Source: Mycoplasmatota bacterium (GTDB lineage: Bacteria > Bacillota_I > Bacilli_A > Izemoplasmatales > Izemoplasmataceae). Taken from it: a DNA stretch of 5,573 nt. Numbering within the stretch: position 1 is the first letter of the stretch; each line of letters begins with the position of its first letter. Below are positions 1-5,573 of the stretch, piece after piece. The translations under genes and the position numbers were made by a program. The stretch covers positions 1-5,573 of the forward strand of contig DAOVWR010000078.1 of NCBI GenBank assembly GCA_030636545.1. The letters run 5' to 3'. A model generated the notes under the pieces. It saw only the letters and a program-made list of their open reading frames with translations. It was not told where the DNA came from and searched no databases.

Positions 1-492
1 TTAAGCTTACCTGACTATAAAGCGATTGAAAAAACCTTCCAACTTTTAACACAAGTTTCCGGAAGAGCTGGACGTCACGATATTCTTGGCGAGGTTGTGA
101 TCCAAACATATAATCCTGATCATTACGCAATTAACTTTGCGAAGAATCACGATTATCATGCATTTTATGAAACAGAAATGAATATTAGAGAAGTAGCGGG
201 ATACACACCATTCAACAAGTTAGCACAAATAATTGTAAGTGATAAAAATGTGAGGAAGGTTTTACGTAAAGGGACAGAGATTGTTATGAGGCTTAGAAAA
301 GAACTCGAAGATGAGATAATTATTTTAGGTCCAGTTTTACCTAAAATAGCTCGAATAAACAACTATTACCGAGCACAAATCATTATTAAATATCAAACAT
401 CTAAAGTACTAGATGAAGCTTTAAAACAAATCTATTTTGATTATAATTTGGAATTATCAATTGCGATTGATAAAAATCCAACGTTATTATAG
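1..492 (+). CDS. priA: Primosomal protein N' (replication-restart helicase PriA), C-terminal part, 5' end outside window
   Basis: PriA is the superfamily-2 DNA helicase that recognises stalled or abandoned forks and starts reloading of the replicative helicase. The open frame runs from base 1 with no start, so the gene begins upstream; 163 residues remain. Seen here: helicase motif VI as QVSGRAGR (residues 18-25), followed by GEVVIQTYNPDHYAI, which is close to well-known PriA sequences. Next comes the C-terminal domain with GYTPFNKLA (usually YPPF..LA, so one Pro is replaced by Thr) and the GPVLPKIARINNYYR block near residues 107-121. The zinc-binding cysteines and helicase motifs I-V lie upstream and cannot be checked. 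The GTG at 97 is an internal Val, not a start. The gene ends in TAG at 490-492, overlapping the fmt Shine-Dalgarno. Family assignment is very secure. Confidence 0.96.
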   Translation, partial: LSLPDYKAIEKTFQLLTQVSGRAGRHDILGEVVIQTYNPDHYAINFAKNHDYHAFYETEMNIREVAGYTPFNKLAQIIVSDKNVRKVLRKGTEIVMRLRKELEDEIIILGPVLPKIARINNYYRAQIIIKYQTSKVLDEALKQIYFDYNLELSIAIDKNPTLL

Positions 493-495
493 GAG
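491..495 (+). promoter_or_regulatory. fmt ribosome-binding site overlapping priA stop
   Basis: AGGAG begins on the second base of the priA TAG stop codon. It lies 9 nt before ATG 505 but directly abuts TTG 496, which is too close to serve as a start. This spacing fixes ATG 505 as the fmt start and suggests translational coupling with priA. Confidence 0.8.
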
Positions 496-504
496 TTGAA
501 AAAT

Positions 505-1452
505 ATGAATATTATATTTATGGGTACACCAGAATTTTCAGTTAAAATCCTAAAGGCAGTCCATTTAAAATATGGAGTTTCTTTAGTAGTTACTCAACCA
601 GATAAACTAGTTGGTAGAAAAAAAATCCTAACGATGTCACCAGTTAAAGAAAAAGCATTAGAATTAGGGATAAAGGTTTTTCAACCAGTTAAAATGAAAA
701 ATGATTATCAGCCTATTTTAGACATAAAACCTGATATTATAATTACCGCAGCTTACGGACAAATGATTCCTAATGAAGTTATTGATTATCCTAAGTTTGG
801 CGCAATTAATGTCCATGCTAGTTGGTTACCTCTTTTAAGAGGAGGAGCGCCAATTCAACGCTCAATCCAAAGACTCCATAATACAATCGGAGTAACAATT
901 ATGTATATGGCTTATAAGATGGATAGTGGAGATATCATTAAACAAACAAGTATTCCCATTTTAAAAAATGATACATCAGGTATTCTTTTTAGAAAACTAA
1001 GTACCGTCGGAAGAGATTTATTAATGGATACTTTACCTAGTATCTTTGCAGGTACTAATAAAAGAAAAATCCAAGATGAACACTTAGTAACTTACGCTTA
1101 CAATATTAAAAGAGAAGAAGAGCGAATTAATTGGGATTTAAGTGTTGAAGAAATAGATGCCCATATTCGCGCCTTTACCCCAAGTCCAACATGTTTCACA
1201 ACAATTGATTCATTAAGTATTAAAGTCTTAAGTGTTGAAATGCATCAGTGCGATTCCTTTATTGAAAGTCATGCTCATCAGAAAAATGGAACAATCATAA
1301 AAATATTTGAAAATGGGATTGGCGTTAAATGTATAAACGGCGTAATTAAAATAACTTCTGTGCAACTTGCAGGGAAAACATCACAAGATGTTAAAACGTT
1401 TATGAACGGCGTAGGTAGAAACCTTATTAAGGTCGATAAAGTCTTTATTTAA
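505..1452 (+). CDS. fmt: Methionyl-tRNA formyltransferase
   Basis: Fmt transfers the formyl group of 10-formyltetrahydrofolate to initiator Met-tRNA in the cytosol, giving fMet-tRNA for translation initiation. The 315-residue product has the usual length. The N-terminus, MNIIFMGTPEFSV, is typical of the family. The tRNA-contacting basic loop is present as QPDKLVGRKK (about residues 32-41). The formyltransferase core has N102 and H104 within NVHASWLPLLRGGAPIQ and D140 within MDSGD, matching the Asn/His/Asp catalytic triad of the family. The C-terminal OB-like domain covers roughly residues 200-300, including INWDLSVEEIDAHIRAFTPSPT. I chose ATG 505 over an in-frame TTG at 496 because AGGAG at 491-495 gives correct spacing only to the ATG. 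The gene lies 12 nt after priA; in Bacillus-type genomes def usually sits between them, but not here. It ends in TAA at 1450-1452. Confidence 0.97.
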   Translation: MNIIFMGTPEFSVKILKAVHLKYGVSLVVTQPDKLVGRKKILTMSPVKEKALELGIKVFQPVKMKNDYQPILDIKPDIIITAAYGQMIPNEVIDYPKFGAINVHASWLPLLRGGAPIQRSIQRLHNTIGVTIMYMAYKMDSGDIIKQTSIPILKNDTSGILFRKLSTVGRDLLMDTLPSIFAGTNKRKIQDEHLVTYAYNIKREEERINWDLSVEEIDAHIRAFTPSPTCFTTIDSLSIKVLSVEMHQCDSFIESHAHQKNGTIIKIFENGIGVKCINGVIKITSVQLAGKTSQDVKTFMNGVGRNLIKVDKVFI

Positions 1453-1462
1453 GCGACAATTG

Positions 1463-1471
1463 TGATATAAT
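1463..1471 (+). promoter_or_regulatory. Extended -10 promoter for the pgpA-like to lemA-like operon
   Basis: TGATATAAT (TG at 1463-1464, perfect TATAAT at 1466-1471) is an ideal extended -10 element. It lies 11 nt after the fmt stop and 20 nt before ATG 1492. The -35 region is poor (TTTATT at 1444-1449, 16-nt spacer), which extended -10 promoters tolerate. Initiation near 1478 would leave a leader of only about 14 nt, just covering the Shine-Dalgarno GGGAG at 1480-1484. An 8-bp palindrome, ACAATTGT (1456-1463), abuts the element; its meaning is unknown. Function is inferred from sequence only. Confidence 0.6.
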
Positions 1472-1491
1472 ATATAAATGGGAGTGATTAT

Positions 1492-2052
1492 ATGAAAAAT
1501 AGAACAATATTCTCACGTGATGAAATGTTAGAAATGAATATTAAAACATTAAAAGAACGTACAGTAACTGTGGATGAAATAGCTTTAGTAGCGTTTCGCC
1601 AACAAGGAAAATGGAACCCAGATATTTCAATGAAAGAATGTATTGATTCTGTTGAAAAAATCTTATCTTTAAGAGATGTTTTTCATCTTCTTCAGCTTGG
1701 TGCTGAAATAGATAGATTAACTGATGAACACTTAATTAAAGGTCCAATCTATGATATCTTAAAAGTCGATTTAGGAATGTTTGGAATTGATGAGTTATTT
1801 GGTCTCGAATTAGCAGGACTTTATGGAACAATCGGTAAAACCAATTTTGGTGATATTGATGTGAATAAACCACTTGTCGTTGATCGTTTAAATGATGATG
1901 GGAAACATGGTGGAATGTGTCATACATTCTTAGATGATATTGTCGGAGCAATTGCAGCAGCAGCATCAACTAGAGTTGCACAAATGTCAAATGAAGAAGA
2001 TGCAAAAAAAGATCCTAATGTAGAGGAAATTAAACTCGATCTAGATCTATAG
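1492..2052 (+). CDS. YutG-like phosphatidylglycerophosphatase A family protein
   Basis: The 186-residue product resembles the Firmicutes YutG branch of the PgpA family. PgpA enzymes dephosphorylate phosphatidylglycerol phosphate to phosphatidylglycerol, the last step of PG synthesis. Visible family features are HPDIS/NPDIS-type N-terminal context (WNPDISMKECIDSVEKIL, residues 41-58), YGTIGKTNFGDID (about 111-123) and the strongly conserved HTFLDDIVGAIAAAASTR (144-161). No clear transmembrane helix is present, unlike E. coli PgpA, so membrane association and true PGP phosphatase activity are less certain than family membership. The acidic, Lys/Asp-rich C-terminus (about 167-186, ending LDLDL) looks like a variable tail. 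ATG 1492 follows the Shine-Dalgarno GGGAG by 7 nt. The gene is probably first in a four-gene unit and ends in TAG at 2050-2052, inside the next gene's Shine-Dalgarno. Confidence 0.82.
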   Translation: MKNRTIFSRDEMLEMNIKTLKERTVTVDEIALVAFRQQGKWNPDISMKECIDSVEKILSLRDVFHLLQLGAEIDRLTDEHLIKGPIYDILKVDLGMFGIDELFGLELAGLYGTIGKTNFGDIDVNKPLVVDRLNDDGKHGGMCHTFLDDIVGAIAAAASTRVAQMSNEEDAKKDPNVEEIKLDLDL

Positions 2053-2131
2053 GAGGGGTTTTATGGCAAAGACTCAAAAAAAGCTTGATGACTTTTTTAA
2101 AAAACCCCACAGCCACGTAGAACCTGAGGGG
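2051..2131 (+). promoter_or_regulatory. Possible alternative hairpins around the start of the HD-GYP-like gene
   Basis: The Shine-Dalgarno AGGAGG (2051-2056) runs into GGGGTTTT (2055-2062), which ends directly before ATG 2063. AAAACCCC at 2101-2108 is its exact reverse complement, an 8-bp stem. Inside that loop AAAAAAG (2077-2083) can pair with CTTTTTT (2092-2098) around an 8-nt loop. The same CCCC (2105-2108) plus CAG (2110-2112) can instead pair with CTG (2124-2126) and GGGG (2128-2131), with one A-A mismatch and an 11-nt loop. The two CCCC pairings exclude each other. Complementarity is seen directly; a role in controlling translation is inference, and chance pairing is possible. Confidence 0.35.
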
Positions 2132-3667
2132 CTAAAAGAATATATTAGTGATATCAATAAAGGTGTTGATCCTACCAAATTAACTTTCGCAGATAGAATC
2201 GCAGGATTCTTCAAAAACTTAGTTCAAAAAGTAGGCGTATATTATCCTGGAAGACAAAAAAAGGAAATTACAAACAAACCTTCAACTTTTAGAAGAAAAT
2301 TGCATATTTATTACAAAATAGCAATTAAGAAATTTGCTGATAAATTCAACTTTGAAGCAGGTGTAGACATCTTAGATGATACATCCGTTTTGTATCGAAG
2401 AAATAAAGTTAATAAAAACATTTTGATTGTAACCAACTTTGTTTTTATATTATTCGCTTTAATTGGAAATCAAAAACCTAATTATATCGTAATAGCTGGA
2501 TTCGCATTAGTTATGCTAATAATAAATACAACATTAAAGAAAATAATCAATGAAGAGCCAAGAACTTTACTAAAACAACAAATGGCCATGTACTTTGGAA
2601 GTATTTACATCTTAGTAGGTAGTTTTGGTGTTTATATAAAACTAAGGTTTAGTGCCGTAACATTTGATTTTGGTACGGGTATTGAAAATGATGTTATTGC
2701 TTCTGTAGTTTATTCATTGACTGATGCCTCAATTGCTCAAGCAGGATATATCTTAATCTATTTTGCCTTAGTAGTTATCGCTCTTTATCAAGATTCAACT
2801 TTACTAGGAGTTTTATTTAAATGGGTATTTGCCTTGATGACACTTATTCATATGTTTATTATGTATCCATTACTTGAACATGCTAGTAGTATTTTGGAAA
2901 TTTATACATATCTGTTTGTAACTAACAACAATGTCTTAATCGACATATTACTTAGAACACTATTACTAATAGTCTTTTATATCGCCCTATACTCATCTGT
3001 TTCAATTGGTGAAATGATGAATAATAGACGAAAAGAAGAACTTGTTAAAAGAAGAGCGATGGAAATTGATTTTAAAGCTGTCGTAGGTGACGTATTTGAT
3101 GTAATTGGCGTATTTAACTCTAATACAATATTTCAAAGTAAAGAAGACGCTCATCGCGTAGCAGAACTTGCTAGTAGACTAGCAAGTGTCTTAGGACTTA
3201 GTGCTAATGTTTGTACTGAAATTTATGATTATAGTGTAATTCATATTGATAAATTAACTGACTTATCAATTTTAGAATATGAAACAAAAGAAGTATTAAA
3301 TGAAAGAGATTATCAAATTATCCGTGAAAAAACAATTTTAGGATCAATTATAATCAAACGACTACAACTTAATCAAAAAAGTGAAGATATCGTTCGTGCT
3401 CATTTTGAAAAAACAGTTGAATCAGGATTTACTGAAAGAATGAAAAGAGTACAAAGAAGTCAAGAAGGAGAAGTTATCTTACTTGCTGAAATGTATGATA
3501 TTTTAAGACAAAGTCGTAGTTATAAAAATCCGTTAAAACATAAAAGAGTAATGGATTTATTACAACTAGAATTTAAAGAATATTTTGAACCATATATATT
3601 AGATCGTTTTATGAAATATCAACTAGAATTTCAAACTTTCTACGAAAAATATAAATATGTCGGTTAG
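2063..3667 (+). CDS. Six-TM membrane protein with degenerate HD-GYP-like C-terminal domain
   Basis: The 534-residue product has three parts. Residues 1-117 are basic and probably cytosolic, with no domain I recognise. Six likely transmembrane helices follow (about 118-135, 139-157, 175-194, 225-242, 246-270, 289-312); the basic loops at 158-171 and 320-331 fit an inside N- and C-terminus. Residues about 360-520 align by eye with HD-GYP domains: AHRVAELASRLASVLGLS (363-380), YSVIHIDKL (390-398), REKTILGSIIIKRL (421-434), VRAHFEKTVESGFT (444-457), VILLAEMYDIL (471-481) and SRSYKNPLKHKRVM. Active HD-GYP enzymes cleave cyclic di-GMP with a metal centre. Here HD-I-G-K has become H-I-D-K, the following His is Lys423, HHE is HFE, DGSGYP is VESGFT and the AD pair is AE, so catalysis is unlikely. 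A sensing, scaffold or ligand-binding role is inference. ATG 2063 has AGGAGG 6 nt upstream. It lies between the pgpA-like gene and metK, 9-10 nt from each. Confidence 0.72.
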   Translation: MAKTQKKLDDFFKKPHSHVEPEGLKEYISDINKGVDPTKLTFADRIAGFFKNLVQKVGVYYPGRQKKEITNKPSTFRRKLHIYYKIAIKKFADKFNFEAGVDILDDTSVLYRRNKVNKNILIVTNFVFILFALIGNQKPNYIVIAGFALVMLIINTTLKKIINEEPRTLLKQQMAMYFGSIYILVGSFGVYIKLRFSAVTFDFGTGIENDVIASVVYSLTDASIAQAGYILIYFALVVIALYQDSTLLGVLFKWVFALMTLIHMFIMYPLLEHASSILEIYTYLFVTNNNVLIDILLRTLLLIVFYIALYSSVSIGEMMNNRRKEELVKRRAMEIDFKAVVGDVFDVIGVFNSNTIFQSKEDAHRVAELASRLASVLGLSANVCTEIYDYSVIHIDKLTDLSILEYETKEVLNERDYQIIREKTILGSIIIKRLQLNQKSEDIVRAHFEKTVESGFTERMKRVQRSQEGEVILLAEMYDILRQSRSYKNPLKHKRVMDLLQLEFKEYFEPYILDRFMKYQLEFQTFYEKYKYVG

Positions 3668-3676
3668 GAGAAAACT

Positions 3677-4834
3677 ATGAGAAGATTTTTTACATCAGAA
3701 AGTGTTACAGAAGGTCACCCAGATAAAATCTGTGATCAAATAAGTGATGCTATCTTAGATGCTATATTAAAAGATGATAAAAATGCCCGAGTAGCTTGTG
3801 AAACAATGGTAACAACAGGACTAGTTTTAGTTGCTGGAGAAATCACTACAACTACTTATGTAGATATCCAAAAAATTGTAAGAGAGACAGTAAAAGAAAT
3901 TGGCTATGACCGCGGTAAATACGGGTTTGATGCTGATAACTTAGCTGTTTTAGTCGCAATTGATCCTCAATCACCAGACATTGCTCAAGGAGTAAATGAA
4001 GGTGTTGGAGTAGAAAAAGACCAAGGCGCAGGTGACCAAGGATTAATGTTTGGATACGCAACAGATGAAACAGAAGAATTTATGCCTATTGCAATTGTTT
4101 ATGCTCATCGCCTTGCTAAACAATTATCAGTTGTTAGAAAAAATGGTAAACTACCATATTTAAGACCTGATGGTAAAACACAAGTAACATTTGAATTTGA
4201 TGAAACTGGAAAATCACAAAGAATAGAAGCAATCGTTATATCTTCTCAACACAGTGATCAAGTCACACATCAAAAAATTAAACATGATATAACTAGAGAA
4301 GTAATTGCGAAAATAATTCCTTCTAATTTAATTGATGAAAACACAAAGATATACATAAATCCAACAGGATTATTTGTTATCGGTGGACCTCATGGAGACG
4401 CTGGACTTACAGGGAGAAAAATTATTGTTGACACATATGGTGGATTTAGTCGTCATGGTGGAGGAGCATTTAGTGGGAAAGACCCATCAAAAGTAGACCG
4501 TTCTGGTGCTTACGCAGCTCGCTATGTAGCTAAAAATATCGTTGCTGCTGGACTTGCTAAAAGATGTGAACTTCAGTTATCGTATGCTATTGGGGTAAGC
4601 CACCCAACAAGTATCATGATTGAAACGTTTAAGACGAGTAAAGTCGCAGATGAAGTTATCATAAAAGCAATAAATGAGAATTTTGATTTAACACCAAAAG
4701 GAATCATTAAAACACTAAAATTATTAAACCCAATTTATAAACAAACAGCTGCTTATGGACATTTTGGTAGAACAGATTTAGATCTACCATGGGAAAAACT
4801 AGATAAAGTAGAGCAACTAAAAAAATACTTATAG
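3677..4834 (+). CDS. metK: S-adenosylmethionine synthetase (methionine adenosyltransferase)
   Basis: MetK makes S-adenosylmethionine from methionine and ATP, releasing phosphate and pyrophosphate; it is a cytosolic, Mg/K-dependent homotetramer. The 385-residue protein has the family's normal length and all signature blocks: FFTSESVTEGHPDKICDQ (4-21, GHPDK at 13-17), SPDIAQGV (99-106), GAGDQGLMFGYA (117-128), GGPHGDAGLTGRK (236-248, glycine-rich loop) and GGGAFSGKDPSKVDRS (261-276). No key residue seems lost, so it should be active. ATG 3677 follows AGGAG (3666-3670) by 6 nt, and that site overlaps the TAG stop of the preceding gene. With a 9-nt gap there is no room for the S-box or SMK-box leaders that often control metK in Firmicutes, so expression probably depends on the upstream operon promoter. 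It ends in TAG at 4832-4834. Confidence 0.98.
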   Translation: MRRFFTSESVTEGHPDKICDQISDAILDAILKDDKNARVACETMVTTGLVLVAGEITTTTYVDIQKIVRETVKEIGYDRGKYGFDADNLAVLVAIDPQSPDIAQGVNEGVGVEKDQGAGDQGLMFGYATDETEEFMPIAIVYAHRLAKQLSVVRKNGKLPYLRPDGKTQVTFEFDETGKSQRIEAIVISSQHSDQVTHQKIKHDITREVIAKIIPSNLIDENTKIYINPTGLFVIGGPHGDAGLTGRKIIVDTYGGFSRHGGGAFSGKDPSKVDRSGAYAARYVAKNIVAAGLAKRCELQLSYAIGVSHPTSIMIETFKTSKVADEVIIKAINENFDLTPKGIIKTLKLLNPIYKQTAAYGHFGRTDLDLPWEKLDKVEQLKKYL

Positions 4835-4846
4835 GAGTGATTTTAT

Positions 4847-5326
4847 ATGCCTTGGATATTTGATGTAATTGTAATCTTAGGAATTATTATAGTTCTTGTC
4901 TTACTAACTGTAAGATTACGTTTTAAATTACTAAATTTATGGACTGATGTAAGTGCGAAAGAAGTACTATTTCATAAACTCTTACTTGATACAACAATTA
5001 TCTTCTATGAAAACAAATTACTTATCCAAAATGAAGATAATTTAGCAATCATTAAAAAACTATCAAAATACCGTAAAAAGAAATTAAGAAATCTTCTACT
5101 AAAAGAAAGACAAGATCTCTTTTATTATCTTAATACTATCTATGATGATTTTGATGAAATTGAGGACACTAATTTAGACGTAATTAAACAAACATTTGCT
5201 GATCTTCAAAAAGCTCGAAGACTTTATAACACAAAAGTTTTAGTTTACAACCAAACTATCAGTGTTTTCCCAACAAGATTTCTTGCCATAAAGATGAATT
5301 TACAAATTAAAGAGTATTTCGGCTAA
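4847..5326 (+). CDS. Divergent LemA-like small membrane protein
   Basis: The 159-residue product has one N-terminal hydrophobic helix (about residues 5-24) without a cleavage site, followed by a charged, largely helical region. The C-terminal part matches the LemA family pattern by eye: FADLQKARRLYNTKVLVYNQ (117-136), then TISVFPTRFLAIKMNLQIKEYF, corresponding to LemA's ARRFYN...YN..I..FP......F..KEYF. The segment NLWTDVSAK (30-38) corresponds to LemA's N-AW-DV. LemA proteins are usually about 180-190 residues, so the middle of the helical bundle is shortened. Their biochemical role is not established, and I assign none. ATG 4847 has AGGAGTGA (4833-4840) upstream, overlapping the metK TAG stop. 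It is the last gene before a strong terminator. The N-terminal half alone would not identify it; the call depends on the C-terminal motif. Confidence 0.68.
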   Translation: MPWIFDVIVILGIIIVLVLLTVRLRFKLLNLWTDVSAKEVLFHKLLLDTTIIFYENKLLIQNEDNLAIIKKLSKYRKKKLRNLLLKERQDLFYYLNTIYDDFDEIEDTNLDVIKQTFADLQKARRLYNTKVLVYNQTISVFPTRFLAIKMNLQIKEYFG

Positions 5327-5351
5327 AAACACCTTAAAAAGGTGTTTTTTT
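5325..5351 (+). terminator. Intrinsic terminator of the operon
   Basis: AAAAACACCTT (5325-5335) pairs with AAGGTGTTTTT (5339-5349) around an AAA loop, giving an 11-bp stem with a central ACACC/GGTGT core and a run of seven T at 5345-5351. The 5' arm begins in the TAA stop of the lemA-like gene. The A-rich 5' flank means it could also terminate transcription from the - strand, but no - strand gene is seen arriving. Confidence 0.9.
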
Positions 5352-5370
5352 ATGATTTTTACGCTTTTTT

Positions 5371-5384
5371 TACAAGCGCTTTCA
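5371..5384. promoter_or_regulatory. cre-like operator (possible CcpA site)
   Basis: TACAAGCGCTTTCA differs from the ideal catabolite-responsive element TGAAAGCGCTTTCA at two positions and keeps the central AAGCGCTT palindrome. It ends 18 nt upstream of the -35 at 5403, centred roughly 60 nt before the predicted start, a position where CcpA activates some Bacillus promoters. Whether this organism has CcpA cannot be seen. Confidence 0.4.
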
Positions 5385-5402
5385 ATTAAATTTAAAAAAT
5401 AC

Positions 5403-5430
5403 TTGCTTTATATTATATAATTAGTATAAT
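5403..5430 (+). promoter_or_regulatory. Sigma-A-type promoter
   Basis: TTGCTT (5403-5408) and a perfect TATAAT (5425-5430) are separated by 16 nt, with A/T-rich DNA upstream. Transcription should start near 5437. It would drive whatever lies at or beyond the right edge of the window. The composition is very AT-rich, so chance TATAAT matches are common, but the -35 spacing supports a real promoter. Confidence 0.6.
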
Positions 5431-5478
5431 ATTTAATGTATTTAAGAAACCTATTTATACGATTCGGGGCTGACTATT

Positions 5479-5571
5479 ATGAATACAATCTTAAAAAGAG
5501 AATTGATCTCGATACAAAATCAAGCCGTTTTAGTTATAGACGACCTTGTTTATTTTTCTCGAAAAAAATAA
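5479..5571 (+). CDS. Possible 30-residue small ORF of unknown function
   Basis: ATG 5479 opens a 30-codon frame ending in TAA at 5569-5571. The peptide starts MNTILKRELISIQNQ, has a hydrophobic stretch AVLVIDDLVYF and ends SRKK. I do not recognise it. It lies about 42 nt downstream of the predicted start from the 5403-5430 promoter. The nearest Shine-Dalgarno-like sequence is GGGGCTGA (5466-5473), weaker than the AGGAG sites of other genes here. It could be a real small protein, a leader peptide or a chance frame within a non-coding RNA. The sequence beyond the window would decide. Confidence 0.25.
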   Translation: MNTILKRELISIQNQAVLVIDDLVYFSRKK

Positions 5572-5573
5572 AA

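Noticed and set aside
165..362. Open frame of 65 codons on the - strand inside priA.
   Set aside because: It is a shadow of the priA coding frame, with a Ser/Ile-rich low-complexity product and no ribosome-binding site of note. The - strand frames at 1736-1969 and 3852-4061 are rejected for the same reason.
496..504. Alternative TTG start for fmt, three codons earlier.
   Set aside because: It directly abuts the AGGAG site, leaving no spacer, while ATG 505 has normal spacing and gives the typical Fmt N-terminus.
2038..2047. Perfect 10-bp palindrome GATCTAGATC at the end of the pgpA-like gene.
   Set aside because: It encodes the low-complexity Asp-Leu tail of the protein and has no partner elements; chance is sufficient.
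2075..2098. The HD-GYP-like protein starts with QKKLDDFF (residues 5-12), an exact match to the PCNA-binding PIP-box pattern.
   Set aside because: Bacteria have the beta clamp, whose usual motif is different (QLxLF-type), and this is a membrane protein with a Lys/Asp-rich N-terminus where such a match can arise by chance.
5362..5378. Possible second hairpin CGCTT/AAGCG after the terminator.
   Set aside because: Only a 5-bp stem, with the T-run in the loop rather than after the stem; the same bases are better explained by the cre-like palindrome.
5467..5490. GGGGCTGA resembles the 5' end of some proteobacterial tmRNAs.
   Set aside because: Only about eight bases agree. The universal GGATTCGAC-type sequence that should follow is absent, and no tag-peptide region or 3' acceptor half is visible in the window.

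Overview
The window is about 5.6 kb of AT-rich, gene-dense bacterial DNA, with every recognisable gene on the + strand. It suggests a low-GC Gram-positive lineage, most likely an Acholeplasma/Izemoplasma-like Mollicute or a close Bacillota relative. The reasons are strong AGGAG-type Shine-Dalgarno sites, A/T-ending codons, Lys/Ile/Asn-rich proteins and Firmicutes-type families (a YutG-like PgpA protein, LemA, and a priA-fmt pair). The seven Trp codons I checked are all TGG and no long frame is broken by TGA. The standard bacterial code therefore fits, and the TGA=Trp code of Mycoplasma/Spiroplasma does not. The exact taxon is an inference.

Positions 1-1452 hold the 3' end of priA (replication-restart helicase, cut by the window edge) and a complete fmt (Met-tRNA formyltransferase). 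They are only 12 nt apart, and the fmt ribosome-binding site overlaps the priA stop codon. The usual Firmicutes neighbour def (peptide deformylase) is not between them.

A 39-nt gap after fmt carries a good extended -10 promoter. It probably starts a second transcription unit of four genes: a YutG/PgpA-family protein (1492-2052), a six-TM membrane protein ending in a degenerate HD-GYP-like domain (2063-3667), metK (S-adenosylmethionine synthetase, 3677-4834) and a small, divergent LemA-like membrane protein (4847-5326). The unit closes with a clear intrinsic terminator at 5325-5351. Within it the genes are separated by 9-12 nt, and each stop codon is TAG fused to the next gene's AGGAG.

Positions 5352-5573 are mostly non-coding: a cre-like palindrome, a good sigma-A-type promoter and a possible 30-residue ORF of doubtful status that ends almost at the window edge.

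PriA, Fmt and MetK are housekeeping enzymes and the PgpA-like protein may act in phospholipid synthesis. The least ordinary items are the HD-GYP-like membrane protein, which has lost most metal-binding and signature residues, and a pair of mutually exclusive potential RNA hairpins around its start codon. No mobile element, CRISPR array, tRNA or rRNA was seen.
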